The notes under the pieces: model-generated
What the model was told of the DNA's origin: nothing
The model's input: the letters and a program-made list of their open reading frames with translations, nothing else
Databases searched by the model: none
Shown here: positions 46,784 to 56,090 of the stretch, one piece after another
Layout of the letters: every line of letters begins with the position of its first letter
How positions within the stretch are numbered: position 1 is the first letter of the stretch
Translations under genes and position numbers: made by a program
Source of the DNA: JAODBJ01 sp963782465
Lineage (GTDB): Bacteria; Actinomycetota; Acidimicrobiia; IMCC26256; PALSA-610
Assembly: GCA_963782465.1 (NCBI GenBank)
Contig: CAWAJR010000006.1
Location: 248,001 to 312,000, forward strand
Length of the DNA: 64,000 nt
Direction: 5' to 3'

Positions 46784-46873
46784 TCGGCCCAATGAGCTGA
46801 ACCCGTGCATTTGGCGGGCGGGCGTTCGCTCTGCTCGAATGCAACTTCGTACCCGAGACTTCGAGGAGTGATC

Positions 46874-47792
46874 GTGGGCCGGTTCGACGGGAAAGTCGCC
46901 ATCGTCACGGGCGCAGGGCGCGGTATCGGCCGCGCCCACTCGCTGCTGCTCGCGTCGGAAGGCGCGGCGGTCGTCGTGAACGACCTCGGTGGCAGTAGCG
47001 GCGGCGAAGGCGCCGACGCGACCCCGGCCGAACAGGTCGCGAAGGAGATCGTCGCCGCCGGGCGGTCGGGCGGTCGCGAACCACGACAGCGTGTCGTCGT
47101 GGTCGGGAGCCGAAGCGCTGATCAACCAGGCGGTCACCGAATTCGGCGGCCTCGACGTGCTCATCAACAATGCCGGCATCCTGCGCGACAAGATGAGCTT
47201 CAACATGGACGAAGCCGAGTGGGACTCGGTGATCGACGTCCACCTGAAGGGCCACTTCGCGCCGTCGCGCTTCGCGGCGTCGTACTGGCGGGCGAAGTCG
47301 AAGGAAACCGGCGCGCCGGTGAACGCGAAGATCGTGAACACGGCGTCGGAGTCGGGGCTCTACGGCAACGCCGGCCAGGCGAACTACGCGGCCGCGAAAG
47401 CCGGCATCGGTTCGCTCACCATCGTGATGGCCCGCGAACTCGAACGTATCGGCGTGCGGGTGAACGCGATCGCACCGGTCGCCCGCACCCGCCTCACCGA
47501 AACCGTCGCCGGCGACTTCATGAACCCGAAGGAAGGCGAGTTCGACCGCTTCGCGCCCGAGAACATCTCGGCCGTCGTGGCCTGGCTCGCCTCCGACCTC
47601 TCCGACGGCGTCACCGGCCAGGTCGTGAAAGTGATGGGCGGGCAGGTGCAGTTGCTGCGCGGCTGGCGCCCGATCACCGAGAGCACCGACGACAAGCCGT
47701 GGACGATCGACTCGATCAACGCGGTGTCGGGCGCCCTCTTCGCGAAATCCGACAAGGGCGTACCGCCGTTCATGCCCGAAGTCGAGGCGTAA
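46874..47792 (+). CDS. HSD17B4-like short-chain dehydrogenase; one apparent frameshift
   Basis: About 306 residues. GTG 46874 with AGGAG at 46864-46868. First frame: GKVAIVTGAGRGIGRAHSLL (NAD motif), VVVNDLGGSSGGEG, VAKEIVAAGG; an extra G near 47061 shifts to RAVANHDSVSSW, EALINQAVTEFGGLDVLINN, DKMSFNMDEAEWDSVIDVHL, IVNTASESGLYGN and NYAAAKAGIG (Tyr-Lys site). The longer C-terminal part and MSFNMDEAEWD are typical of the beta-hydroxyacyl-CoA dehydrogenases of peroxisomal MFE2/HSD17B4 type. This completes a hydratase-dehydrogenase-thiolase set. Overlaps the HNH gene tail by 23 bp. Confidence 0.83.
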
Positions 47793-48921
47793 GGGTTCGC
47801 TTCCCGGAGACCGGGCCGGGTGGGCCGAGCAACCACCCGGCCGTCTTTCTTCGGTGGTGCACCGCGCACAACCAGGCGAGGTTCCACCACGCGGTCGGCC
47901 CGCCGGCGGCGAAGTCGACCTCGCAGTGGTCACGCTCGAGATAACCCCGCTGGTGGCAGCCCTCGATCTGGCATTCATGGCCGCCGACGAGCATCGCGGT
48001 GCGGAGTTCCGCCGGGACGTGGCGTCCGAGGTGCGCGACGGTCGTGATGTCGCGGCCCTTCTTCACGACCGCGGTGAGGAACGCCTCGCCGAGCTGCTCG
48101 CGCACCCATTCCACGTTGACCGGGCCGACCCCGGGGATCTCGCAGGTTTCGCCGCTTGCCGTGTTGCCTCGCACGAGCGCGTCGTGGTCGATCACCACGT
48201 GCACGCTGGTCTTGGCCGTCGCCGCCGCGTCGCCTTCGACCAGCTGCACGAGCGCGTCGGCCGCGTACGCGGCCAAGGATTCGTGCGGACCGCGCTTGCG
48301 ACGATCCCGGAAGGTGCGCTGCGTTTCCGCGTCGAGGGTCGCCTTCAAGCGGCCACCGACCTCCGGAGCCAACCGGAAGTGGCCTTCGACCATCCCGTCG
48401 TCGGCCGACCACATCCGCAGCGACCGCGCCGCGTGCTGCCGGGCGGCGCGTGTCGCCTCGTCTTCGACCCGGGCACGGGCGACGATGCACGCATCCTTGA
48501 GCGGCACCATCCCTTCGGCCGCGGCGGCAAGCAGCGCCCGCTCGGCGGCCGGGTTGACCGTGGCCGCATCGGCGATCATCTGCGCGGCACGCGCCGACAA
48601 CCTTCCTTCACGGACGGCGTCGTCGACGAGAGGGAGCGACTCGAGCTTGTCGGCGGCCTGGATGGCGCGGCGGGCTTCGCTCGCGTCGATCCCGGCGGTG
48701 CGCGCGTAGAACTGCACCGCGTCGCGATCGGAGCCCTTCAAGTGCGCGGCGGTGTCTTCCACCCGCTTGGCCGCCTTGGCCAGCAGTGCATCGGTGAGCC
48801 GGCGGACGACGCCGAGTTCCTCGACCATGCGAGCCGCATCCGCACCGGCGAGTTCAGAAGGTTCGAGGTCGCGCGCCAGCGTCTCGAGCGTGGTGCGTAC
48901 CTCCGCCAGAACCCCGAACAC
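47770..48921 (-). CDS. DUF222 / HNH endonuclease domain protein (13E12-repeat family)
   Basis: 383 residues. DUF222 helical domain (LGVVRRLTDALLAKAAKRVED, GIDASEARRAIQAADKL, GRLSARAAQMIADAATV) followed by an HNH: CQIEGCHQRGYLERDHCEV, then WNLAWLCAVHHRRKT, with the two Cys-x4-Cys-like positions and the His-Asn-His elements. Such genes are widespread and often multi-copy in actinobacteria and are DNA-damage inducible. GTG 48921 lies inside a perfect LexA box. Possible roles in recombination or as a domesticated mobile nuclease; not established. Confidence 0.88.
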   Translation of the reverse strand: MFGVLAEVRTTLETLARDLEPSELAGADAARMVEELGVVRRLTDALLAKAAKRVEDTAAHLKGSDRDAVQFYARTAGIDASEARRAIQAADKLESLPLVDDAVREGRLSARAAQMIADAATVNPAAERALLAAAAEGMVPLKDACIVARARVEDEATRAARQHAARSLRMWSADDGMVEGHFRLAPEVGGRLKATLDAETQRTFRDRRKRGPHESLAAYAADALVQLVEGDAAATAKTSVHVVIDHDALVRGNTASGETCEIPGVGPVNVEWVREQLGEAFLTAVVKKGRDITTVAHLGRHVPAELRTAMLVGGHECQIEGCHQRGYLERDHCEVDFAAGGPTAWWNLAWLCAVHHRRKTAGWLLGPPGPVSGKRTLTPRLRA

Positions 48922-48928
48922 GTGTTCG
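48915..48928. promoter_or_regulatory. LexA (SOS) box CGAACACGTGTTCG
   Basis: Perfect 14-bp palindrome matching the Gram-positive/actinobacterial LexA consensus CGAAC-N4-GTTCG at every fixed base. It straddles the GTG start of the DUF222-HNH gene, so LexA binding would block initiation. SOS control of 13E12-type genes is known in mycobacteria. Confidence 0.8.
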
Positions 48929-49227
48929 ATTGTAGCAGGCCGACGCGCCCATCTGCCCCAAAAACGTCAATGTTTTCGGGGGTTTTTCGAACTGCCGAGC
49001 GCCTGCTTCAAACTCGGCACGGATGTTCGTGTGAAGGCGACCCACCTGTGAGCGCCGGCGCCGACCTTCGACCTGAGCCACTCCCGCCCGTCGCTCGCAC
49101 CGCGCGACAATGACGCCGTGACGACCGACACCGCGACCACGGCGAGAACGCTACGGTCGCGAGTGCACTCCTGGAATCGCCGCGTTGCCTTCTTCCACGC
49201 ACCTCGAGTAGCGCGCACGGCCGACAG
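48929..49227. other. Intergenic stretch without a recognisable gene
   Basis: Between the HNH gene and the palindromes before the P450. I see a hairpin at 48956-48981 and a 39-codon GTG frame (49118-49237) with no homology; nothing else supportable. Confidence 0.5.
48956..48987 (+). terminator. Hairpin with trailing T-tract
   Basis: CCCCAAAAAC / GTTTTCGGGG stem (one mismatch) with a 6-nt loop, followed by GTTTTT at 48982-48987: a factor-independent terminator shape on the plus strand. No plus-strand gene ends here, so it may shield the P450 region from antisense read-through out of the SDR operon. Confidence 0.4.
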
Positions 49228-49264
49228 GCGTCGATAGCTATCGCTATTCGATAGCTATCGACGC
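49228..49264. promoter_or_regulatory. Double palindrome before the P450 gene
   Basis: Perfect 16-bp inverted repeat GCGTCGATAGCTATCG - 5 bp - its complement. Each arm contains the self-palindrome CGATAGCTATCG, so there are two identical 12-bp operators 17 bp apart centre to centre. AT-rich against the local background, 58 bp upstream of the P450 GTG. Fits two cooperatively binding repressor dimers. Confidence 0.65.
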
Positions 49265-49321
49265 ACGTGGCCGGCCGGGGCGCGGTACCGTCCGGGCGTT
49301 CGCTCACTTCCGGGAGACGCC

Positions 49322-50605
49322 GTGCCCACGACGACCGCACCGATACCGACGACGAACCTCTCGCTCGACGAGATCCGCCTCGGCGACCTCGAGATGTGGC
49401 TGCGCGACGACCGCGAAGGCATCTTCGCCAAGCTGCGCGCCGAGGCGCCCATCACGTTCCACGCCGAACCCGTGCCGCCGCCCGACGTGCCGTTCCCACA
49501 GGGCCCGGGCTTCTGGGCGCTCACCCGCTTCGCCGACGTCATGCAGGCGAGCCGCGATCCCGACACGTTCCACTCGGCACCGAGCACCAATATCGGTGAC
49601 ATCCCGCCCGAGATCGCCGAGTGGCTCGGCTCGATGATCAACATGGACGCGCCGAAGCACACTCGCCTGCGCCTGATCGTGAACCGGGGCTTCACACCCC
49701 GCCAGGTCGCGAAGATCGAGGAATCCGTGCGCGAGCAGGCTCGCGAGATCGTCGACAACGTCGCCGACCGGGGCGAGTGCGACTTCGTCTCCGACATCGC
49801 GGCGGCCCTGCCGTTGCAGATCATCTGCGACATGATGGGCATCCCGCGTTCCGACACGAAGCGCATCTTCGAGTTGACCAACACGATTCTCGGCGTTGGC
49901 GACCCGGAGTACGTCCAAACCCTCGAACAGCTCATGGGCGCGGGCATGGAGTTGTTCCAGTACGGCCTCGCGCTCGCCGAAGACCGCCTCGCCAACCCGC
50001 GCGACGACATCGCGACCGCGCTCATGCAGGCCGAGGTCGAGGACGAGAACGGCAAGCACCGGCTCGCGGCCAACGAACTCGGGTCGTTCTTCCTCCTGCT
50101 GGTCGTCGCCGGCAACGAGACGACCCGTAACGCGATCAGCCACGGCCTCGTCGCGCTCACCGAGAACCCCGACCAGCGCAAGATCTGGATCGACGATTTC
50201 GAGGCGGTTTCCCCGACGGCGGTGGAGGAGATCGTACGGTGGGCGACGCCGGTGATCCATTTCCGGCGGACCGCGTCGAAGGACACGATCGTCGGCGGCC
50301 AGGAGATCAAGGCGGGCGAGAAGGTCGTGCTGTTCTACAACTCGGCCAACCGCGACGAGCGCCAGTTCCCCGACCCGTACCGCTTCGACGTCACCCGCAC
50401 CCCGAACGAGCATGTGGGGTTCGGTGCCGGCGGTCCCCACTTCTGCCTCGGGGCGAACCTCGCCCGGCGCGAGATCAAAGTGATGTGGGAAGAACTGTTC
50501 CGCCGGCTCCCCGACATCGAGATGAGCGGCGAGCCCGCGATGCTCCAGTCGAACTTCATCCACGGCATCAAACGCCTGCCCTGCCGCTTCACACCGGCCC
50601 GCTGA
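49322..50605 (+). CDS. Cytochrome P450 (CYP124/125/142-like)
   Basis: 427 residues. I-helix LVVAGNETTRNAISHG (acid-alcohol E-T), K-helix EEIVRW, meander FDVTRTPNEHVGFG and heme loop FGAGGPHFCLGANLARREI, the last being the signature of the actinobacterial cholesterol/branched-lipid omega-hydroxylase families. GTG 49322 with GGGAG at 49309-49313. Expected to oxidise the terminal methyl of a sterol or isoprenoid side chain, which would feed the beta-oxidation enzymes encoded nearby. Regulation probably through the double palindrome upstream. Confidence 0.9.
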   Translation: MPTTTAPIPTTNLSLDEIRLGDLEMWLRDDREGIFAKLRAEAPITFHAEPVPPPDVPFPQGPGFWALTRFADVMQASRDPDTFHSAPSTNIGDIPPEIAEWLGSMINMDAPKHTRLRLIVNRGFTPRQVAKIEESVREQAREIVDNVADRGECDFVSDIAAALPLQIICDMMGIPRSDTKRIFELTNTILGVGDPEYVQTLEQLMGAGMELFQYGLALAEDRLANPRDDIATALMQAEVEDENGKHRLAANELGSFFLLLVVAGNETTRNAISHGLVALTENPDQRKIWIDDFEAVSPTAVEEIVRWATPVIHFRRTASKDTIVGGQEIKAGEKVVLFYNSANRDERQFPDPYRFDVTRTPNEHVGFGAGGPHFCLGANLARREIKVMWEELFRRLPDIEMSGEPAMLQSNFIHGIKRLPCRFTPAR

Positions 50606-50652
50606 GCGCTCGAACGCTGCACGGGTCGCAAAACCTTGCCATCATTCCCGCT

Positions 50653-52077
50653 GTGAAACTCCGTGAGGTTGAGGTGCGGCCGCTTCCACCCGAGCGGTTG
50701 GCGCCGCTGATCGGGTCGGAGCGCACGCAGCGGTTCGAGGCGATCGCGGCCGAGGCTCGCGAGATCCTCGCCGGCCGGGTGGTGCTCAATTTCAATTCGA
50801 CCGCGACCGGCGGCGGCGTCGCCGAGTTGCTGCAGACGCTGCTCGCGTACGGGCGAGGCGCGGGCATCGACACCCGCTGGGCCGTCATCGAGGGGAACCC
50901 GCGGTTCTTCGAGATCACCAAACGCATTCACAACCACTTGTACGGCGGTCCCGGCGACGGTGGCCCGCTCGGGACCGAGGAGCGACGCGACTACGAAGCG
51001 GTACTGCGGGAGAACATCTCCGGCGTGACGCCGCTCGTTCGCCCCGGCGACTTCGTGTTGCTGCACGACCCGCAGACCGCCGGCCTGGCGCCCCTCCTCG
51101 CGCAACAAGGCGTGAGATTGGTATGGCGCTGCCATGTCGGCATCGACAAGCAGAACGAATACTCCGAACGCGCTTGGGCCTTCCTGCAGCCCTACTTCCA
51201 CGGCGTCGACGCGTTCGTGTTCTCGTGCCCGCAGTTCGCGCCGCCGTTCGTTTCCCCCGACCAGCTGACGGTGATCCCGCCGTCGATCGACCCGTTCGCG
51301 GCCAAGAACGAACCTATGGAGCCCGACGTCGTCGTGCGCGTCCTGCAACAGGTCGGCCTGCTCGCCGGGAGCGACGGGAACCCGATCGGGTTCACGCGCC
51401 GCGACGGCACACCGGGCGAGATCGCCCGGCCGGTCGAGCTCCACGGCACCGGACCGGTGCCCTTCGCCGAAGTTCCCGTCGTGCTGCAAGCCTCACGATG
51501 GGACGCGGTGAAAGACATGCGGGGCGTGATGCACGCGTTCGCGCGACGACTCGACGCGATGGGCGACGCGCATCTCGTTCTCGCGGGGCCTGCATCGGTC
51601 GGCGTGGCCGACGATCCCGAATCCGAAGCCGTGCTTGCCGACTGCCTGGCGGCATGGCATCGCCTGCCCGCTGCAGCCCGCGCGCGCGTGCACCTGGCGT
51701 GTGTTCCGATGGGCGACCCCGACGAAGCCGCGGCGATCGTCAACGCGCTCCAGCGCCACGCGACGATCGTGACGCAAAAGAGCCTCGCCGAAGGGTTCGG
51801 CCTGACCGTGGCCGAGGCGATGTGGAAGTCGCGGCCGGTCGTCGGCAGTGCGGTCGGCGGCATCATCGACCAGATCGTCGACGGCGAATGTGGTGCGCTT
51901 ATCGCCGATCCGCTCGACCTCGAAGCGTTCGCCGCCGCGGTCGCCGCGCTGCTCGATGACGAACCCGGCGCGTCCGAGATGGGCCGCAACGGGCAAGTGC
52001 GGGCCAACGATCGCTTCCTCGGCGACCGTCATCTCGAACAGTGGGCCGCGCTTTTCGCGACCTTCGCGTTGCGCTGA
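50653..52077 (+). CDS. Family 4 glycosyltransferase, TreT-like trehalose synthase
   Basis: 474 residues. GT-B fold: LNFNSTATGGGVAELLQTLL at the N-terminus (donor-side glycine-rich loop), LLHDPQTAGLAPLL, VWRCHVGID, then the C-terminal VLQASRWDAVKDMRGVMHAF, and QKSLAEGFGLTVAEAMWKSRPVVGSAVGG with the E-x7-E nucleotide-sugar motif. These features match TreT (trehalose glycosyltransferring synthase), which joins ADP/UDP-glucose and glucose reversibly. GTG 50653 with a CATCAT box 7 nt upstream. Seems functionally unrelated to the flanking lipid genes. Confidence 0.82.
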   Translation: MKLREVEVRPLPPERLAPLIGSERTQRFEAIAAEAREILAGRVVLNFNSTATGGGVAELLQTLLAYGRGAGIDTRWAVIEGNPRFFEITKRIHNHLYGGPGDGGPLGTEERRDYEAVLRENISGVTPLVRPGDFVLLHDPQTAGLAPLLAQQGVRLVWRCHVGIDKQNEYSERAWAFLQPYFHGVDAFVFSCPQFAPPFVSPDQLTVIPPSIDPFAAKNEPMEPDVVVRVLQQVGLLAGSDGNPIGFTRRDGTPGEIARPVELHGTGPVPFAEVPVVLQASRWDAVKDMRGVMHAFARRLDAMGDAHLVLAGPASVGVADDPESEAVLADCLAAWHRLPAAARARVHLACVPMGDPDEAAAIVNALQRHATIVTQKSLAEGFGLTVAEAMWKSRPVVGSAVGGIIDQIVDGECGALIADPLDLEAFAAAVAALLDDEPGASEMGRNGQVRANDRFLGDRHLEQWAALFATFALR

Positions 52078-52122
52078 TCGCGGCGAGGCAGATTTCCGGG
52101 CTCCTCCGGCGAGCGGTACGGT

Positions 52123-52144
52123 TTGCTGACACCTGCGTCAGGTT
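52123..52144. promoter_or_regulatory. Operator TTGCTGAC-N6-GTCAGGTT before paired acyl-CoA dehydrogenases
   Basis: Shares CTGAC-N6-RTCAG with the sites at 42960 and 61437; half-sites are perfect over TGAC/GTCA. A TACGGT -10-like box (52117-52122) abuts it, so it would cover the transcription start of the 52180 gene. Confidence 0.65.
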
Positions 52145-52179
52145 GGGTGCATCCGACGGTTCTCGGGAGGAACGCGCGC

Positions 52180-53360
52180 GTGAAACTCGCTTGGGGCCCG
52201 AGGAAGAAGCGTTCCGGGCCGAGCTCGAAACGTTCCTCGATGAGCACGCACCACCCGAAGCCGCCAACGGTGCCGACTTCATGGACGGCTGGGACGACGG
52301 CGACGGCGACATCGTCCCGCGGTGGTTGCGCGACTGGCAGGCGACACTGTTCGACCACGGCTGGATGATCCCCGGTTACCCGCCCGAGCTGGGCGGCCGC
52401 GACTGCACACCGGTGCAGACGCTCATCTACCTCGAGACGATGGCGGCCCGGCGCATCCCGCGCAGCGGTCATTTCCCCGGCTACGCGATCGTCGCGCCGA
52501 GCCTGCGCGAGTTCGGCACCCCCGAACAGCAGGCGCTCGCGCCCGCGGCGATCCGGGGTGACACGATCTGGTGCATCGGGATGAGCGAGCCGAATGCCGG
52601 TTCCGATCTCGCCGGCCTGCAGACCCGTGCCGAACTCTTCGACGACCACTTCGTGGTGAACGGCCAGAAGGTGTGGACCAGCTACGCCCAGATCGCGCAG
52701 AAGTGCTTCTGCTACGTCCGCACCGATCAGAACGCCCCGAAGCACAAGGGCATCTCGCTCCTCATCGTCGACATGAACACGCCGGGGATCGAGATCCGTC
52801 CGTTGCGCCACCTTTCCCGCAAGGCACATTTCGCCGAGGTCTTCTTCACCGACGTCGTCGTGCCGCGCGACCGCCTCGTGGGTGCGTTGAACGGCGGTTG
52901 GATGCTGACGCAGGGGTCGCTCGCCCACGAGCGCGCCGGGCTGTGGGTGGAAGGGGTCGGGCGGCTGGAACAGAACGTCGATGCCCTCGTCGAACTGGCG
53001 AAGAAGACCGGCCACGACACCGACCCCGTCGCCCGCCGCAAGATCGCGGCCATGTACGAGACGGCGTCGAGCCTGCGCGCGCTCGGCTACAAGGGCTTCG
53101 CGTCGTTCGCGCAGGGTTCGTCGGCGCCGGAACATTCGTTCATGAAGCTGGCGACGTCGGAGAGCGGCAAAGCGGCCTACGAACTCGGGATGGAACTGCT
53201 CGGTGGTTTCGGGGCGGTCACCGACCGGGCGCTACCCGTCGACGACGGCCGTTGGGCGCACGGCTTCTTCATGACCTTTGCGAACACGATCGCCGGTGGG
53301 TCTTCGGAGATCCAGCGCAACATCATCGCCCAGCGCGTGCTCGGGCTCCCGAGGGGCTGA
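52180..53360 (+). CDS. Acyl-CoA dehydrogenase, large-loop type; 5' frameshift
   Basis: About 394 residues. GTG 52180 (GGGAGG at 52165-52170) starts KLAWG; a C appears lost near 52196-52199 (GGCCCGAGG for GGCCCCGAGG), after which PEEEAFRAELETFLDEHAPP follows. Conserved: WMIPGYPPELGGRD, MSEPNAGSDLAGLQ, VNGQKVWTSYAQIAQ, MLTQGSLAHERAGLW, and TIAGGSSEIQRNIIAQRVLG, where the MCAD-type catalytic Glu position is Gly, as in several FadE26/28-type subunits. Followed 8 bp later by a second dehydrogenase: the pair resembles ChsE-type alpha2beta2 steroid side-chain dehydrogenases. Confidence 0.83.
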
Positions 53361-53368
53361 CGCGACCG

Positions 53369-54373
53369 ATGGACTTCACGCTCACCGAAGACCAGGAACT
53401 TCTCCGCGACACCGCGCGCCACCTGCTCGCCAACGAATGCCCTCCGTCGTTGGTGCGTGCGCACATCGACGATCCCGCCGTCGCCGGCCCGTTGTGGCAA
53501 CACCTCAAGGGCTTCACGGCACTCGGCGGCGGCGCCACCACCGACCTTTGCCTCTTCCTCGAGCAGACCGGCTACGTGGCCGCACCCGGACCGTTCTTCG
53601 CGACCACGTCGTTGCTCGCGCCGTTGCTCGCCGCGCTCGGCGACGAGCGGCTCGAGGCGTTGCAGCAGGGCGCGCTCACCGGCACGGTGGCGATCGCGGG
53701 ATCCAAGGGCGAGTGGCTCCCCAACGACGACACGACGAAGACCTTCGTGCTCGAAGCCGACCGCGCCGATCTCGTCGCCGTGGTGAACTCCGGCGGAGCA
53801 GTAGTGCTCGCACCGGCCGGTGCGCTGGCCGGCCGGCTGCGGCTCGTCGACACGGCCGACTGGTCGCGCCGCGTGTTCGAACTCGACGCGCGCGATATCG
53901 ATGGCGCTCGCGCCACCCTCACCCCCGACGCGATGGCCCGCCTCGCCGACGTCGCGTACGTCACGCTCGCGGCCGAGATGGTCGGCACCGCGCGCCGCAT
54001 CTTCGACATGGCACTCGCGTACGCGAAGGTGCGCTACCAGTTCGACCGGCCGATCGGGTCGTTCCAGGCCATCCAGCACAAGCTGGCCGACGACGCGCTC
54101 GCCTTGGAACGCGCCACCGCGGCGGTGCACTACGCGGCGATGACGGTGGATGCGGGCGACCGCGAACGCACCCGCGCGTGCCATGTGGCCAAGGCCGCGG
54201 CCGGCGACGCGGCCCGCCGGGTGTTGAAAGACGGCATCCAGGTTCACGGCGGCATCGGGTACACGTGGGAGCACGACCTGCACCTGTACCTGCGCCGGGC
54301 CACCGCCGACGAGTACCTCCTCGGTCAGACCGGCTGGCACCACGACCGCATCGCCGATCTCCTCTTCGCCTGA
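53369..54373 (+). CDS. Acyl-CoA dehydrogenase, second subunit of a pair
   Basis: 334 residues, shorter than classic dehydrogenases, as expected of FadE27/29-like partner subunits. MDFTLTEDQELLRDTARHLL opening, MVGTARRIFDMALAYAKVRYQFDRPIGSFQAIQHKLAD (spanning ~220-250, given as family block), QVHGGIGYTWEHDLHLYLRR at the C-terminus. ATG 53369 lies 8 bp after the first subunit's stop. Likely forms a heterotetramer that introduces the alpha,beta double bond in a bulky acyl-CoA side chain. Confidence 0.86.
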   Translation: MDFTLTEDQELLRDTARHLLANECPPSLVRAHIDDPAVAGPLWQHLKGFTALGGGATTDLCLFLEQTGYVAAPGPFFATTSLLAPLLAALGDERLEALQQGALTGTVAIAGSKGEWLPNDDTTKTFVLEADRADLVAVVNSGGAVVLAPAGALAGRLRLVDTADWSRRVFELDARDIDGARATLTPDAMARLADVAYVTLAAEMVGTARRIFDMALAYAKVRYQFDRPIGSFQAIQHKLADDALALERATAAVHYAAMTVDAGDRERTRACHVAKAAAGDAARRVLKDGIQVHGGIGYTWEHDLHLYLRRATADEYLLGQTGWHHDRIADLLFA

Positions 54374-54381
54374 CGCCGCTG

Positions 54382-54433
54382 CCGGGTTGTGTCGTTTTCA
54401 CCCCTGTACGGGAGTGAAAACGTCACAACCCGG
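54382..54433. terminator. Long inverted repeat between convergent genes (repeat family copy 1)
   Basis: Arms CCGGGTTGTG-T-CGTTTTCAC-CCC and GGG-A-GTGAAAACG-T-CACAACCCGG pair over about 22 bp with one T:T mismatch and one bulge, loop about TGTAC. Begins 8 bp after the acyl-CoA dehydrogenase stop and includes the stop of the opposing ABC-F gene. Bidirectional terminator by position. A related element lies at 63298. Confidence 0.7.
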
Positions 54434-56090
54434 GAGTGGGGTGGTCGGCGGTGATGCGACCCGCGGCGATCTCGACGGTGCGGGTGATGCGAACCGCGTC
54501 GAACAGGGCGCGGTCGTGGGTGACGAGCAGCAGCGTGCCGTCGTACGAGTCGAGGGCGGATTCGAGTTGTTCGATCGCGGGCAGGTCGAGATGGTTCGTC
54601 GGTTCGTCGAGTACGAGGCAGTTGACGCCCCGGGCCATGAACAGCGCGAGTTCGGCGCGTGTTCGCTCACCGGGCGAGAGGGTGGTGGCCGGGCGCATCA
54701 CGTGCTCGGCGCCGAGACCGAACTTCGCGAGCAACGAACGCGCCTCGCGAGCGAGCAGGCCACTCTCGGCCTCGAACCCGTCGAGCAGCGGCCGGTCGCC
54801 GAACCGGGCGCGTGCCTGCGCGAGTTCGCCGACGACCACGCCTGGCCCGAGCCACCGCTCCCCCGCGTCGAGCGGGAGACGGCCGAGCAACGTGTTGAGC
54901 AGCGTCGATTTCCCGCTTCCGTTCGGCCCGACGATCGCGAGCCGTTCCTGCCAGCCGATCTCCAAGTCGATCGGCCCGAGCGTGAACGAACCTCGCGTGA
55001 CGACCGCGCCGTCGAGGCGAGCCACCACCGCACCGCTGCGCGGCGCGGTGGCGATCTCCATGCGCAGTTCCCAACCTTCCCACGGCTTCTCGACCGCTTC
55101 GCGCTCCATGCGTTCGAGCGCCTTGTCGGTGATCTTCGCCTTCGCGGCCACGTGTTCCGACGACTGGGTGCGGAAATGCTTGATGAACTTGTCGGTCTCG
55201 CCGCTCTTCTTCACCTTGCTGACGCCGACCTGCGCCCATTCCCGTTGCCGTTGCGCGCGATCGACCAATTCGCCGCGCTTCGTCTGGTACGCCGCGTAGG
55301 CCTCCTCGGCGTGCCGGCGCGCGACCGCACGTTCTTCGAGGTAGGCCGACCAGCCCCCGGCGAACTCCCTCGCCCGGCGCGAGTGCTCGTCGATCTCCAG
55401 CACCGACGTGATCGTGCGGTCGAGGAAGGACCGGTCGTGCGACACGATCACCGCGCCGCCCGGCAGTTCGCGCAGGAACCGTTCGAGGCGATCGAGCCCG
55501 GCGTAGTCGAGGTCGTTGGTCGGTTCGTCGAGGAGGAACACGTCGAAGCGCGACAGCAGGATCGCGGCCAGCGACGCGCGCGCCGCCTGGCCGCCCGAGA
55601 GCGCGACGGTCGGCACATCGAGCAGCGAGCCGGCCAAGCCGACGTCGGCGCACACATCGCCGACGCGCGCGTCGAAGTCGGCCGCGCCGAGCGCGAGGTA
55701 GTGGTCGAGGGCGACCGCATACGCCTCGTCGGCACCGGCCTCGCCGGACGCGAGCGCATGGCTGGCCCGTTCGAACTCCTCGTTCGCCGCGGTCACGCCA
55801 GTGCGCCGCGCGAGGAACGCGCGCAACGTCTCGCCGTCGCGCCGGTCGGCCTCCTGGGGCAGGTAACCGACGGTCGCGGTCGGCGGCGTGCGTACGACCG
55901 ATCCGCGGTCGGCCGTCTCGAGGCCGGCGAGAATGCGCAGCAGGGTGGTCTTGCCGGTGCCGTTCGGCGCGACGATGCCGATGCGCGAGCGCGCCGCGAG
56001 GGTGAACGACACGTCGTCGAGGACGAGGTGCGGGCCGAACGACTTCGCAACCCGGTTGGCGACGAGGGTGGACTGGCGGGACAACGACAT
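54423..56090 (-). CDS. ABC-F family ATPase (ribosome-associated, antibiotic-resistance type)
   Basis: 555 residues, two ABC domains, no membrane segments. First: Walker A APNGTGKTT, LSGGQAARA, Walker B FLLDEPTNDLD; second: GPNGSGKST, LSPGERTRAELALFMARG, CLVLDEPTNHLD. A ~90-residue interdomain linker (RHAEEAYAAYQTKRGELVDRAQRQREW...) is charged and helical, as in EttA/Vga-type proteins. Start at ATG 56090 (MSLSRQSTLVANRVAKSFG); the upstream extension lacks similarity. Acts on the ribosome, either translation factor or antibiotic protection. Confidence 0.88.
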   Translation of the reverse strand: MSLSRQSTLVANRVAKSFGPHLVLDDVSFTLAARSRIGIVAPNGTGKTTLLRILAGLETADRGSVVRTPPTATVGYLPQEADRRDGETLRAFLARRTGVTAANEEFERASHALASGEAGADEAYAVALDHYLALGAADFDARVGDVCADVGLAGSLLDVPTVALSGGQAARASLAAILLSRFDVFLLDEPTNDLDYAGLDRLERFLRELPGGAVIVSHDRSFLDRTITSVLEIDEHSRRAREFAGGWSAYLEERAVARRHAEEAYAAYQTKRGELVDRAQRQREWAQVGVSKVKKSGETDKFIKHFRTQSSEHVAAKAKITDKALERMEREAVEKPWEGWELRMEIATAPRSGAVVARLDGAVVTRGSFTLGPIDLEIGWQERLAIVGPNGSGKSTLLNTLLGRLPLDAGERWLGPGVVVGELAQARARFGDRPLLDGFEAESGLLAREARSLLAKFGLGAEHVMRPATTLSPGERTRAELALFMARGVNCLVLDEPTNHLDLPAIEQLESALDSYDGTLLLVTHDRALFDAVRITRTVEIAAGRITADHPTPGL

